This document shows positions 17,628 through 27,453 of a DNA stretch of 36,046 nt, piece after piece. The stretch lies in the NCBI GenBank assembly GCA_003550425.1, contig PUKE01000239.1, forward strand, positions 1-36,046, given 5' to 3'. The notes beneath the pieces were generated by a model. The model did not search any database. It had not been told where the DNA came from and saw only the letters and a program-made list of their open reading frames with translations. A program made the translations under genes and the position numbers. The stretch comes from Nitriliruptoria bacterium (lineage in GTDB: Bacteria > Actinomycetota > Nitriliruptoria > Euzebyales > Egibacteraceae). Each line of letters begins with the position of its first letter. The first letter of the stretch is position 1.

Positions 17628-19444
17628 GCGAGGACAGCGCGCTGATCGCCGGGCTCGACCGCGGCGAGCAGCGCGGCGCCTGGCGGACCCTCGTGCGTGG
17701 CCTGCGCCAGGTGCCGCAGGTGCGCCGCGGCCTGGCCCTGACCCTGCTGCTCGGCGTCGGGGCCACGGCCGGCCGGCTGGTGGCCCCCGTCGCGGTCCAG
17801 CACGTAGTCGACGAGGGGCTGCTCGCCCCCGAGGGCCCGACGCTGGCCAACGTCGGCTGGCCGCTGGCGGGGGCGGCCCTGGCCGTGCTCGCCGCGGGCC
17901 TGTGCGGCTTCGGGATGTTCCGACGGCTGATCACCGTGAGCGAGCGCGCGCTCTACGACCTGCGCGTGCGAGCGTTCCGGCGGCTCCACGACCTGTCGAT
18001 CCTCCACCAGGCCGAGGAGCAGCGCGGCTCGCTGGTGTCGCGCGTCACCGGCGACGTGGACCGCATCAGCCGCTTCCTGCAGGCCGGCGGCGTGGTCCTG
18101 CTCATCAACGGCGGCCAGCTCGTCCTGGCCCTGCTCGTCATGGCCTGGTACTCGGTCACGCTGACGCTGATCGTCCTCGCGGTGTTCGTGCCGCTCGTGT
18201 TCCTGCTGCGGTGGGGGCTGCCCTACGTCATCGCGGCCCACCGCGACGAGCGTCGCGCCATGGGCGCGCTGATGGCCCGCATCAGCGAGTCGGTCGGCGG
18301 CGCCGACGTGGTGCGCGCCTACGGCATCGAGGACCGCACCGACGCGCGCGTGAGCGAGGCGGTGCAGCACCACTACGAGGCCGGGTTCCGCGCCGGCAAG
18401 CGCGCCTCGCTGCTGTTCTCCACCGGCGAGTCGTTCGCGGCCGCCGCCTCCGGCGCGGTCGTCGTCGTGGGCGTGCTCATGGGCGTGGGCGGCGCCATCA
18501 CCATCGGCGAGCTGCTCGCCTTCCTGTTCCTCGTGTCGCTGTTCGTGGCACCGGTGCAGGTCGCCACCGAGGTGCTCGGCGAGGCCCAGAAGGCGATCGC
18601 GGGGTGGGACCGCGTGCTCAACCTGCTCGAGGCCGAGCCCGACGTGGTCGATCCCGCCGCAGGCGACCCCGACCCGGCGCCGACCCTGCCCGAGGGCGGC
18701 CTGGAGCTCGCCGTGGAGGACGTCGGCTTCACCTACCCCGACGGCACCCGCGCGCTCGACGCCGTCACGGTCACGCTGCCGCCCGGTCGGCAGGTCGCCG
18801 TGGTCGGCGAGACCGGCTCGGGCAAGACGACCTTCGCCAAGCTGGCGTGCCGCCTCATGGACCCCACCGACGGCCGGGTGCTGCTGGGCGGGGTGGACCT
18901 GCGTCACATCCCCTTCGCCGAGCTGCGCCATCGGGTGGCCATGGTCCCCCAGGAGGGCTTCCTGTTCGACGACACCGTGGCCGGCAACATCCAGCGCGGC
19001 CACCGGGACGCCACGGAGGCCGACGTCCGCCACGCGGTGGAGGCGCTGGCCCTCGAGGACTGGGTCGACGGCCTGCCCGAGGGGCTCGACACCCCCGTCG
19101 GCGAGCGGGGCAGCGCCCTGTCGGCGGGCGAGCGGCAGATCATCGCCCTGGCCCGGGCCTTCGTGGCCGATCCCGACGTGCTCGTGCTCGACGAGGCCAC
19201 CTCCTCGGTCGACCCGGGCACCGAGGCGCGGCTGCAGGAGGCCATGACCCGCCTGTTCCGCGGTCGCAGCGTCATGATCATCGCCCACCGGCTGTCCACC
19301 GCCCAGGCGGCCGACGAGGTCTGGGTGTTCGACCAGGCGCGGCTGGTCCAGCAGGGACCGCACGAGGTGCTCGCGCAGCAGCCGGGCCGCTACCGTGAGC
19401 TGGTGGACAGCTGGCGCGGCGTCCGCGTGACCGCGGGCGGCTGA
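17624..19444 (+). CDS. ABC exporter subunit B (TMD-NBD), intact Walker B/H-loop, degenerate signature
   Basis: GTG 17624 overlaps the subunit A stop (GTGA). GETGSGKTT, LSAGERQIIALARAF, VLVLDEATSSVD, VMIIAHRLST. Confidence 0.93.
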   Translation: MSEDSALIAGLDRGEQRGAWRTLVRGLRQVPQVRRGLALTLLLGVGATAGRLVAPVAVQHVVDEGLLAPEGPTLANVGWPLAGAALAVLAAGLCGFGMFRRLITVSERALYDLRVRAFRRLHDLSILHQAEEQRGSLVSRVTGDVDRISRFLQAGGVVLLINGGQLVLALLVMAWYSVTLTLIVLAVFVPLVFLLRWGLPYVIAAHRDERRAMGALMARISESVGGADVVRAYGIEDRTDARVSEAVQHHYEAGFRAGKRASLLFSTGESFAAAASGAVVVVGVLMGVGGAITIGELLAFLFLVSLFVAPVQVATEVLGEAQKAIAGWDRVLNLLEAEPDVVDPAAGDPDPAPTLPEGGLELAVEDVGFTYPDGTRALDAVTVTLPPGRQVAVVGETGSGKTTFAKLACRLMDPTDGRVLLGGVDLRHIPFAELRHRVAMVPQEGFLFDDTVAGNIQRGHRDATEADVRHAVEALALEDWVDGLPEGLDTPVGERGSALSAGERQIIALARAFVADPDVLVLDEATSSVDPGTEARLQEAMTRLFRGRSVMIIAHRLSTAQAADEVWVFDQARLVQQGPHEVLAQQPGRYRELVDSWRGVRVTAGG

Positions 19445-19475
19445 CGCGGGCACGCGCGACCACAGGAGGGCTGCG

Positions 19476-21068
19476 ATGCGCGCCGACGACTGGACCCTGC
19501 CCTACCCGTCCACGCGCCAGCCGGCGTGCGGCGACGACGTGGTGGCCACCTCCCAGCCCTTGGCGGTCGCCGCGGGCCTCGCGCAGCTCGAGGCGGGCGG
19601 CAACGCCGTGGACGCGGCCCTGGCCGCCGCGCTGGCCCTGACCGTCGTCGAGCCGACCAGCAACGGCATCGGCGGCGACCTGTTCGCGATCGTGGCCGAG
19701 CCCGACGGGACCGTGCGCGGCCTGAACGCCTCGGGACGCGCCCCCCGCGGCCTCGACGTCGAGCGCCTGCGAGGCGAGGCGGAGATGCCCCGCCTCGGCT
19801 GGGATGCCGTCACCGTGCCGGGCGCGCCCTCGGGGTGGGCGGCGCTGGCCGCGGACGGCGCCACGCGGTCCCTGACCGAGCTCGCCCGCCCCGCCGTGCG
19901 GCTCGCGCGAGAGGGGTTCCCGGTGTCGCCGGTGACCGCCGCCGCCTGGGCGCGCGCGGAGCGCCGCTTCGCCGACTGGCCCGCGTTCGCCGACACCTTC
20001 CTGCCCGGCGGGCGCGCGCCCCGCCCCGGCCAGCGCATCGCGCTGCCCGACCACGCCGCCACGCTCGAGCGCCTGGCCGAGTCGGAGGGCGAGGCGCTGT
20101 ACCGAGGTGCCCTGGGCGAGCGGCTGGTGGCCCACGCGCGCGACACCGGTGGCGCGCTGCGCGAGGACGACCTCGCCTCCCACCAGCCCGAGTGGGTGGC
20201 CACCCTGACCCGCGACGTCGGGGGCCTCCGGGTGCACGAGCTGCCGCCGAACGGCCAGGGCGTGGCCGCGCTCATCGCCCTGGGCATCCTCGAGCGCACC
20301 GACGTCGCCGAGCGCGACCCCGACGACCCGCTGGCGCTGCACTGGCAGATCGAGGCCACCAAGCACGCGCTGGCCGACGCCCGCCGCGAGGTCGCCGACC
20401 CTGACCGGATGCGCCTGCAGCCCAGGGCCCTGCTGGCCCGCGAGCGCCTCGACGCGCGCGCCGCCGCGCTCGCCCACGATCGCGCCGGCGACCCTGGGCA
20501 CGGCCGACCGGCCGTCGGCGGCACGGTGTTCCTCGTCGCCGCGGACCGCGAGGGCCGCGCGGTGAGCCTCATCCAGTCCAACTACGAGGGCTTCGGGTCG
20601 GGCGTGGTGGTGCCCGGCACCGGCATCGCCCTGCACAACCGTGGCGCCGGCTTCTCCACCGACCCCGCGCATCCGGGCGTGGTCACCCCCGGGGCACGGC
20701 CGTTCCACACCATCATCCCGGCGATGGCCACCGACCAGGCCGGCGTGCCGCGCTCGGCGTTCGGCGTGATGGGCGGGCCGATGCAGGCCCAGGGGCACGT
20801 GCAGATGGCCTGCCGCTCGATCCTGGCCGGGCAGGGACCGCAGGCCGCGATCGACGCGCCTCGCTGGCGGGTCGACGCCGGCCGCCGCGTCGCCCTCGAG
20901 CCCGGCATGCCCAGCGCGATCCGCCGCGACCTGGCGCGACGCGGGCACGACGTGGTCATCGACGCGCCGGAGGGCTTCGGCGGCGCGCAGGCTGCGGTGG
21001 CGCTCGCGCAGGGCGGCTGGGCCGCCGCCTCCGATCCGCGCAAGGACGGTCACGCGGCGGCGCGCTGA
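19476..21068 (+). CDS. Gamma-glutamyltransferase family protein
   Basis: VVATSQPLAVAAGLAQLEAGGNAVDAALAAALALTVVEPTSNGIGGDLFAIV, PPNGQGVAALIALGIL, GGTVFLVAADREGRAVSLIQSNYEGFGSGVVVPGTGIALHNRGAGF, FGVMGGPMQAQGHVQ. Confidence 0.93.
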   Translation: MRADDWTLPYPSTRQPACGDDVVATSQPLAVAAGLAQLEAGGNAVDAALAAALALTVVEPTSNGIGGDLFAIVAEPDGTVRGLNASGRAPRGLDVERLRGEAEMPRLGWDAVTVPGAPSGWAALAADGATRSLTELARPAVRLAREGFPVSPVTAAAWARAERRFADWPAFADTFLPGGRAPRPGQRIALPDHAATLERLAESEGEALYRGALGERLVAHARDTGGALREDDLASHQPEWVATLTRDVGGLRVHELPPNGQGVAALIALGILERTDVAERDPDDPLALHWQIEATKHALADARREVADPDRMRLQPRALLARERLDARAAALAHDRAGDPGHGRPAVGGTVFLVAADREGRAVSLIQSNYEGFGSGVVVPGTGIALHNRGAGFSTDPAHPGVVTPGARPFHTIIPAMATDQAGVPRSAFGVMGGPMQAQGHVQMACRSILAGQGPQAAIDAPRWRVDAGRRVALEPGMPSAIRRDLARRGHDVVIDAPEGFGGAQAAVALAQGGWAAASDPRKDGHAAAR

Positions 21069-21085
21069 CCCGTGCCCGGCCCGGG

Positions 21086-22801
21086 CTAGGACGCGGGGTC
21101 ATCGGGTGCGCGCAGCCCCACCGCGCGCAGGTCGAGGCGGCCCAGCGGATGGGGTCGGACCCCCTCCAGGGTCGGGTGGTGGACCGTGGGCCGTGCCTCG
21201 TCGAGCAGGGGCAGCAGCACGGCCTGCTCGTGGGCCAGGTCCTCGGCCTGCGCGAGCCGCTGCTGGCGCACCAGCGGGTTGGTGGTGGCGCGCGCCTCCT
21301 CGAGCGCCGCGTCGAGCCCCTCGTCCTCCAGGCCCGTGAGGCTCCAGCGTCCCTCGCGGTGCAGCAGCGGCCAGAGCACGTCCAGGCCGGTGAGGTGCTC
21401 GGGCGCCCAGCCGACCCGGAACAGGTCGCCCTGCCCGGCGCGCACCGCGTCCCAATACGCCTCGTAGGGGCGGCGCTCGACCTCCAGGGCCAGGCCGGCC
21501 TCGGCGAGGTCGGCCTCCAGGCGAGCGATCAGCGGCTCGTGGACGGGATCGTCGTCGATCAGGAGGGTGAGCGAGTCCAGGTCGGCCTCGGCCAGCGCCG
21601 CGCGCGCCGAGAACGGCGCATAGGCGCAGTGGTCGCAGCGGCCCTCCCCACCGGCGGGCAGGCCGTCGAGCAGCAGGCCGTCGGCAGGGGCGAGCCCCTG
21701 GTCGGGCAGCGCGTCCACGAGCGCCTGCCGGTCGATCGCCGAGCTCACCGCGCGACGCACCTCGGCGTCCTCGAGCGCGCCGTCGACGCGCACCCCGAGG
21801 GCCGTCAGCGCGGGGCCGTGGCCCAGGTCGACGCCACCGGGCTCCCCGACGCCGAGCTCGCCGTAGCGGGCTCGTGCCGCGGTCAGCGCAGCGCGGGGCA
21901 CGGGCGCGACGTGGAGTCGCTCCTGCTGGAACGCGACGTAGGCGTCCTGGGTCGACAGGCGCTGGAAGCGGATGCCCTCGACCGACTGGTGCTGGCGTGG
22001 CGCGGGGTCCCGCGGTGCCCGCACCGAGATGGTCGGTCCGCCCACGTCCTCCCCGTCGAGCACGAACGGGCCGTTGCCGATCGGGCGGGTGCGCTCGCGC
22101 TGCGGGTCGTCCTCCCAGCGCGACGCTGGCAGCGGCGCGAGGCTCGGATGGGACACGAGCAGGTCGAGCTGGCCATGGGGTCGGTCCAGCACCACCTCGA
22201 GGGTGTGGTCGTCGAGCGCGCGCACACCCTCCAGCGACGCGCGGCGGCCCTCGGCCACGGCCTCGTGCCCGGTCACGTCGGCGAGGAGGAAGCCGGCGCG
22301 ACCCTCGCGAGCCGCGCGGTCCCAGGCGAAGGCCACGTCCTGCGCGGTCACCGGGAGCGTCTCGTCCTCCTCGTCGCCAGGCACGGTGAACCGCGCCTCC
22401 GGGTCGAGCGAGAACCGCCAGCGCGTGGCGTCGTCCTCGGCGGTCCAGTCGAGCGCCAGCGCCGGCTGCGCGCGCCCCTCGGGCCCGACGCGGGTCAGCG
22501 GGGTGAACAGCGCGGAGGCGATCAGCAGCTCGTCGCGGGTGGTGGCGTCCCCCGGCACCACGTGCTCGACGTCCTCCACGGCCCAGCGGACCGGTGGCTC
22601 GTCGAGATCAGGGTCGCCGAGGTCGGGGGGCTCGGCGGGCTCCTCGGGCGCCACGGGTGGTGGCGGCCCCGAGGCCGGGCCCTCGTCAGGCGGCGCGTCA
22701 CCCTCGGGCTGGCAGGCGATCAGCAGGGCCGCGACACCGACGCCGAGCAGTGCCCATCGCGCGCGCCCGCGCGTGGCCGCTGGCGGGATGGCCGCGCTCA
22801 G
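21086..22801 (-). CDS. ABC-transporter solute-binding lipoprotein, family 5 (peptide/nickel type)
   Basis: Lipobox ALLIAC; ELLIASALFTPLTRVGPEGRAQPALALDWTAEDDATRWRFSLDPEARF...VTAQDVAFAWDRA; IGNGPFVL; VRRAVSSAIDRQALVDAL. The 5' end is uncertain: the best candidate is CTG at 22801, overlapping the secG stop. Confidence 0.82.
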   Translation of the reverse strand: MSAAIPPAATRGRARWALLGVGVAALLIACQPEGDAPPDEGPASGPPPPVAPEEPAEPPDLGDPDLDEPPVRWAVEDVEHVVPGDATTRDELLIASALFTPLTRVGPEGRAQPALALDWTAEDDATRWRFSLDPEARFTVPGDEEDETLPVTAQDVAFAWDRAAREGRAGFLLADVTGHEAVAEGRRASLEGVRALDDHTLEVVLDRPHGQLDLLVSHPSLAPLPASRWEDDPQRERTRPIGNGPFVLDGEDVGGPTISVRAPRDPAPRQHQSVEGIRFQRLSTQDAYVAFQQERLHVAPVPRAALTAARARYGELGVGEPGGVDLGHGPALTALGVRVDGALEDAEVRRAVSSAIDRQALVDALPDQGLAPADGLLLDGLPAGGEGRCDHCAYAPFSARAALAEADLDSLTLLIDDDPVHEPLIARLEADLAEAGLALEVERRPYEAYWDAVRAGQGDLFRVGWAPEHLTGLDVLWPLLHREGRWSLTGLEDEGLDAALEEARATTNPLVRQQRLAQAEDLAHEQAVLLPLLDEARPTVHHPTLEGVRPHPLGRLDLRAVGLRAPDDPAS

Positions 22802-23028
22802 ACCAGCCGCAGCGAGAGCGTGACCGTGGTGACCGCGAAGAGCACGCCGATGACCAGGGTGATCCGGTCGATGTTGCGCTCGACGGTCGTGGAGCCCGAG
22901 AACGATGACATCGCGCCGCCGCCGAAGACGTCGGACAGCCCGCCGCCACGCCCCGACTTGACCAGGATCAGGCCGATCATGATGAGCGAGACGAGCACGT
23001 GCAGCACGACGGTGGCGGCGGTGAGCAC
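22798..23028 (-). CDS. secG: Preprotein translocase subunit SecG
   Basis: GTG start after GGAGGA; LTAATVVLHVLVSLIMIGLILVKSGRGGGLSDVFGGGAMSSFSGSTTVERNIDRITLVIGVLFAVTTVTLSLRLV. Confidence 0.93.
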   Translation of the reverse strand: MLTAATVVLHVLVSLIMIGLILVKSGRGGGLSDVFGGGAMSSFSGSTTVERNIDRITLVIGVLFAVTTVTLSLRLV

Positions 23029-23154
23029 ACGTCCTCCAGCAGCGTTGACGCAGATGGATCATGAGGCGGGCGGGCCACAGCCTAGCACCGGCCGCCCTCC
23101 CCGGGCCGTCCCCTCGGTCCCCCCTGGGTGGTCCCCTCGGTGCGGGGGCCGTGG

Positions 23155-24705
23155 TCAGCCGTCCGAGCTGAGCACGAACACCCCGACCTCGGCCCCGGTG
23201 TCGCCGCGGGTGGACACCAGCGCGCGTGCCTCGCTGACCTCGCCGGGAGGGCCGAGCTCCCATGGCTCACGCTCCCCGTCGCGCCAGGCGAGGCGGTCGG
23301 CGGGCGGCTCCTGGCGAGCGCCCTGCTCCATCTCCGCGCGGGTCTCGACCCGCGCGCCGGCGCTGGTGCCCGTCGGCGCGGGCACGTCCTCCCGTGATGC
23401 CCCGAGGGTCTCGGCCGGCGCTCCCGTGCCCGACAGCCATGAGGCGTCGGCTGCCGCCGCGCCCGTCGGCGCGTCGTCGACGTCCGCGACCTCCTCCTGC
23501 GCGGCCGCGTCCTCGCTGACGGGCTCCTCGCTGACGGGCTCCTCGCTGACGGGCTCCTTGGGAGCGAGCGCGCGGAAGGTCTGCAGGGCCGGTGCCTCCG
23601 CGGTCGCCGCGGGCGGACCGGACAGGTAGAGCAGGGCGAGCTCGTCGGTCGCGAGGTCCGAGGCGATCCACGAGGGCAGCCCGACGGTGGCGACCGCCGC
23701 CAGGCCGAGCACGGCGCCCACGACGCCACCCTCGACCGTGCGACGCAGCCGACTGGGCGCGGGACGACGCTCGATGAGGCGCTCGATGCGCGCGGTCACG
23801 AGGCCGGCCTGACGGCCGCTGCGGCGCCCGGAGCGAGGGGACCGCGACGACGCCATCGCGCAGGCCGCCCGCGGCGCGGGCCTCGCCTGCGCGCCGTAGA
23901 CCTTGAGGATGCCCGAGGCGAGCGCGGCGGGGCGCCCGGTGACGGCGCTGGCGGCCTCGTCGGCGCCCTCCTCCTGCTCGCGGCGCAGCCACCCGGCGGC
24001 CAGGTGCAGCGGCACCAGGAACCAGCCGAGGTCGCGCGCCAGGCCCGCGACCAGTCCGACCACGTTGTCGCGGCGAGCCACATGGGCGAGCTCGTGGGCC
24101 AGCAGGCCCTCCTGCTCGGCGGCGTCGAGCCTGGCCAGCAGGTCGGGATCGACCACGATCACGGGGTCGCGCAGGCCGCCGGTGAAGGCCCCACCGGGGC
24201 AGCCGCGCTGCAGCAGCAGCCGTGGCGGGGCGACGCCAAGGCCACGCGCCAGGTCGGCCACCGTCCGCGTGCGCGGGTCGTCGGCGGCCGCGGGCCGGGC
24301 CGGGGCCAGGATCCGGCGCCACGTGAGGAGCCCGAGCAGGCGGCGGGCGACGAGCACCGCGGCGACCAGGCCCCACAGGAGCAGCAGGATGTCCACGCTG
24401 GCCGCGCCGGTCAGGGACCGGTACTCGCCGACGTACTCGAGGACGGGACCGCCCTCGAGGCCGGCGGTCGCGACGCGGAGCTGGGGCAGGAAGGCCTCGC
24501 CGACGGAGGCGGCGCCCGCCACGACCGCGGTCAGCAGCGGGGCGAGGACGAGGGCCCGCCGGGCCCGAGGGGAGCGGATCGCGCCCAGGCCGACGAGGGT
24601 CGCCGTGAGGGCGACCGCCGCCAGGGAGCCCAGCAGCGCTCGCATCGCGAACGACTCGGTCGCGAAGGTGAGCGAGAGGCCGCTGGGCAGCGCGCCGAGA
24701 TCCAT
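23155..24705 (-). CDS. M56 (BlaR1/MecR1-like) membrane metallopeptidase
   Basis: Multiple TM segments; GLRDPVIVVDPDLLARLDAAEQEGLLAHELAHVARRDNVVGLVAGLARDLGWFLVPLHLA (HEXXH). C-terminal tail lacks recognisable PBP motifs. Confidence 0.85.
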   Translation of the reverse strand: MDLGALPSGLSLTFATESFAMRALLGSLAAVALTATLVGLGAIRSPRARRALVLAPLLTAVVAGAASVGEAFLPQLRVATAGLEGGPVLEYVGEYRSLTGAASVDILLLLWGLVAAVLVARRLLGLLTWRRILAPARPAAADDPRTRTVADLARGLGVAPPRLLLQRGCPGGAFTGGLRDPVIVVDPDLLARLDAAEQEGLLAHELAHVARRDNVVGLVAGLARDLGWFLVPLHLAAGWLRREQEEGADEAASAVTGRPAALASGILKVYGAQARPAPRAACAMASSRSPRSGRRSGRQAGLVTARIERLIERRPAPSRLRRTVEGGVVGAVLGLAAVATVGLPSWIASDLATDELALLYLSGPPAATAEAPALQTFRALAPKEPVSEEPVSEEPVSEDAAAQEEVADVDDAPTGAAAADASWLSGTGAPAETLGASREDVPAPTGTSAGARVETRAEMEQGARQEPPADRLAWRDGEREPWELGPPGEVSEARALVSTRGDTGAEVGVFVLSSDG

Positions 24706-24717
24706 GACCGCCCTCGG

Positions 24718-25122
24718 CTACTGCTCCCGTGCGCGGGACTGGTCGATGCGCTGGCGCAGGGCCGCCATCGCCTCGGGCTCGCTGCCGTCGTCCATCACGT
24801 CGACGAAGTAGCGCATCGCCGGCGCCGGGAAGGCGTCGACCAGCCAGTCCACCACCGAGGTGACGGTGCTGCGCGCGTACTCCTCGCGGGTGACCACGGG
24901 GCGGTAGCGATGGGCGAGACCCGAGGTGTCACGCTCGAGCAGGCCCTTGCTGGCCAGCCGCGTCATCGTGGTCATGACCGTGGTGTAGGCGATGTCGCGG
25001 TCGGCGGCGAGCTCGGCGTGGACCGCGCGGACGGTCGTGTCCTCCAGCCGCCACACCACCTCCATGACATCGGTCTCCAGCGGGCCGAGGAGCCCGCTCA
25101 GCTCGGGGGTCTGGTTGCCCAT
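24718..25122 (-). CDS. BlaI/MecI/CopY-family transcriptional repressor
   Basis: LSGLLGPLETDVMEVVWRLEDTTVRAVHAELAADRDIAYTTVMTTMTRLASKGLLERDTSGLAHRYRPVVTREEY. Confidence 0.93.
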   Translation of the reverse strand: MGNQTPELSGLLGPLETDVMEVVWRLEDTTVRAVHAELAADRDIAYTTVMTTMTRLASKGLLERDTSGLAHRYRPVVTREEYARSTVTSVVDWLVDAFPAPAMRYFVDVMDDGSEPEAMAALRQRIDQSRAREQ

Positions 25123-25176
25123 GGCTCGCCTCCGACTGCGTCTCGCCGTGCTCGTGCTGCGTCTGGCTCGACGAGG

Positions 25177-25191
25177 ATCGTACACCGTGCG
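25177..25191 (-). promoter_or_regulatory. Putative blaI promoter -10 (TGTACGAT on minus) overlapped by imperfect palindrome CGTAC-ACC-GTGCG
   Basis: Dyad 25179-25191 with one mismatched pair; about 57 bp upstream of the blaI start. Confidence 0.35.
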
Positions 25192-25207
25192 CTGGGCGCT
25201 GAACATG

Positions 25208-25244
25208 GTCGTCGGCGAGGCCGGCGCACGGCCCCGCCGACGAC
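25208..25244 (-). terminator. Hairpin GTCGTCGGCG-a-GGCCG-GCGCA-CGGCC-c-CGCCGACGAC after tpiA
   Basis: 10-bp outer and 5-bp inner stem; starts 9 nt after the tpiA stop. Confidence 0.8.
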
Positions 25245-25252
25245 CCGGCGGC

Positions 25253-26029
<777 letters not shown>

Positions 26030-26067
26030 GGCGTCCTCCTGTGGGTCGGGCTCGAGCGGTCAGGTGG

Positions 26068-26093
26068 GGTGGGCGGCCGGGCGGCCGCCCACC
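26068..26093 (-). terminator. Perfect 11-bp hairpin GGTGGGCGGCC-GGGC-GGCCGCCCACC between pgk and tpiA
   Basis: 11 nt downstream of the pgk stop. Confidence 0.7.
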
Positions 26094-26103
26094 GCGGGCG
26101 GGG

Positions 26104-27306
26104 TCAGCGCCGCAGCGCCGCGATGCCGGGCAGGTCGATGCCCTCCAGGAACTCCAGGGAGGCACCGCCGCCGGTCGAGATGTGCGACAGCTGGTCGGCC
26201 AGGCCGAGGCCGCGCACCGCGGCCGCGCTGTCGCCGCCACCGATGACGGTGAAGCCGTCGCTGCGCCCCACGGCCCGGGCCACGCCCTCGGTGCCCTTGG
26301 CGAAGGGCTCCCACTCGAACACGCCCATGGGGCCGTTCCACAGCACGCTGGCAGCGTCCGACAGGGCGCTCGCGTAGCGCTCCACGGTCTCGGGCCCGAT
26401 GTCGAGCCCCATCATCTCCGCGGGCACGCCGTCGGCGGGCACGGTGCGGTGCGCCGCGTCGGGGGCGAAGTCCTCCGCTGCGGTGACGTCGACGGGCAGC
26501 AGCAGCTCGACGCCGCGCTGCTCGGCGTCGGCCAGCAGCGAGCGGCAGGTCTCGAGCTGGTCGTCCTCGGTCTTGCTCGCGCCAACGTCGCCGCCGCGGG
26601 CGGCGATGAAGGTGTAGGCCATCGCCCCGCCGATCAGCAGGCGGTCCACGCGCGTGAGCAGGTTCTGGATGACCCCGAGCTTGTCGGAGACCTTGGCCCC
26701 GCCGAGGATCGCGACGAAGGGCCGGGCCGGGTCGTGGAGCAGGCCGCCCAGCGCCTTCACCTCGGCCTCGAGCAGGCGGCCCACGGCGACCTGGTCCACG
26801 CGGGCGGGCACGCCGGTCACGCTCGCGTGCGCCCGGTGAGCGGCGCCGAACGCGTCGTCGACGTAGACGTCGGCGAAGGCGGCGAGCGCCGCGGCGAGGT
26901 CCTCGTCGCCCTTCTCCTCGCCCGGCTCGAAGCGCAGGTTCTCCAGCAGGGCCACGTCGCCGTCGCCGAGCGCGTCCACGGCGGCGCGCGCGTCCTCGCC
27001 GACCACGTCGCGGGCGGCGCGCACGGGGGTGCCGAGCGCCTCGCCGAGCGCGCGCGCCACGGGCTCGAGGCGCAGGCCCTCCGTGACCTTGCCCTTCGGG
27101 CGGCCGAGGTGCGAGCACAGCACGACGCGCGCGCCCGCGTCGCGCAGCTCGCGGATGGTCGGCAGCGACGCCTCGATGCGCAGGGCATCGGCGACCTGGG
27201 GCGGGTCGTCGTCGGTGAGCGGGACGTTCAGGTCGCAGCGGACCAGCACGCGCTGGCCGGCGACGTCGAGGTCATCGAGGGTGGGCAGGCCGAGGTCCTC
27301 TGCCAT
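26104..27306 (-). CDS. pgk: Phosphoglycerate kinase
   Basis: [109 protein letters not shown]. Confidence 0.98.
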   Translation of the reverse strand: MAEDLGLPTLDDLDVAGQRVLVRCDLNVPLTDDDPPQVADALRIEASLPTIRELRDAGARVVLCSHLGRPKGKVTEGLRLEPVARALGEALGTPVRAARDVVGEDARAAVDALGDGDVALLENLRFEPGEEKGDEDLAAALAAFADVYVDDAFGAAHRAHASVTGVPARVDQVAVGRLLEAEVKALGGLLHDPARPFVAILGGAKVSDKLGVIQNLLTRVDRLLIGGAMAYTFIAARGGDVGASKTEDDQLETCRSLLADAEQRGVELLLPVDVTAAEDFAPDAAHRTVPADGVPAEMMGLDIGPETVERYASALSDAASVLWNGPMGVFEWEPFAKGTEGVARAVGRSDGFTVIGGGDSAAAVRGLGLADQLSHISTGGGASLEFLEGIDLPGIAALRR

Positions 27307-27398
27307 GGCGCCTCCTGGGGTCGTCGAGGGCTGGGGTTCCAGGGCCCCGCGCGCGGCGAGGCCGTCGCGGACGGGCCCACGAGGGGCGCCGACCGCGA

Positions 27399-27423
27399 GG
27401 GCCCGCGCTCGCCGCGCGGGCCC
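27399..27423 (-). terminator. Perfect 10-bp hairpin GGGCCCGCGC-TCGCC-GCGCGGGCCC between gap and pgk
   Basis: About 31 nt downstream of the gap stop. Confidence 0.65.
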
Positions 27424-27453
27424 GGGGCGCGCGGGGCGCGCCCGGCGCACTCG

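Noticed and set aside
23100-23140. GTCCCCTCGGT repeated twice after the M56 gene and once inside the GlnR-like box at 2849
   Set aside because: Short GC-rich 10-11-mer; spacing of the GlnR half-sites is not reproduced here, so probably chance.
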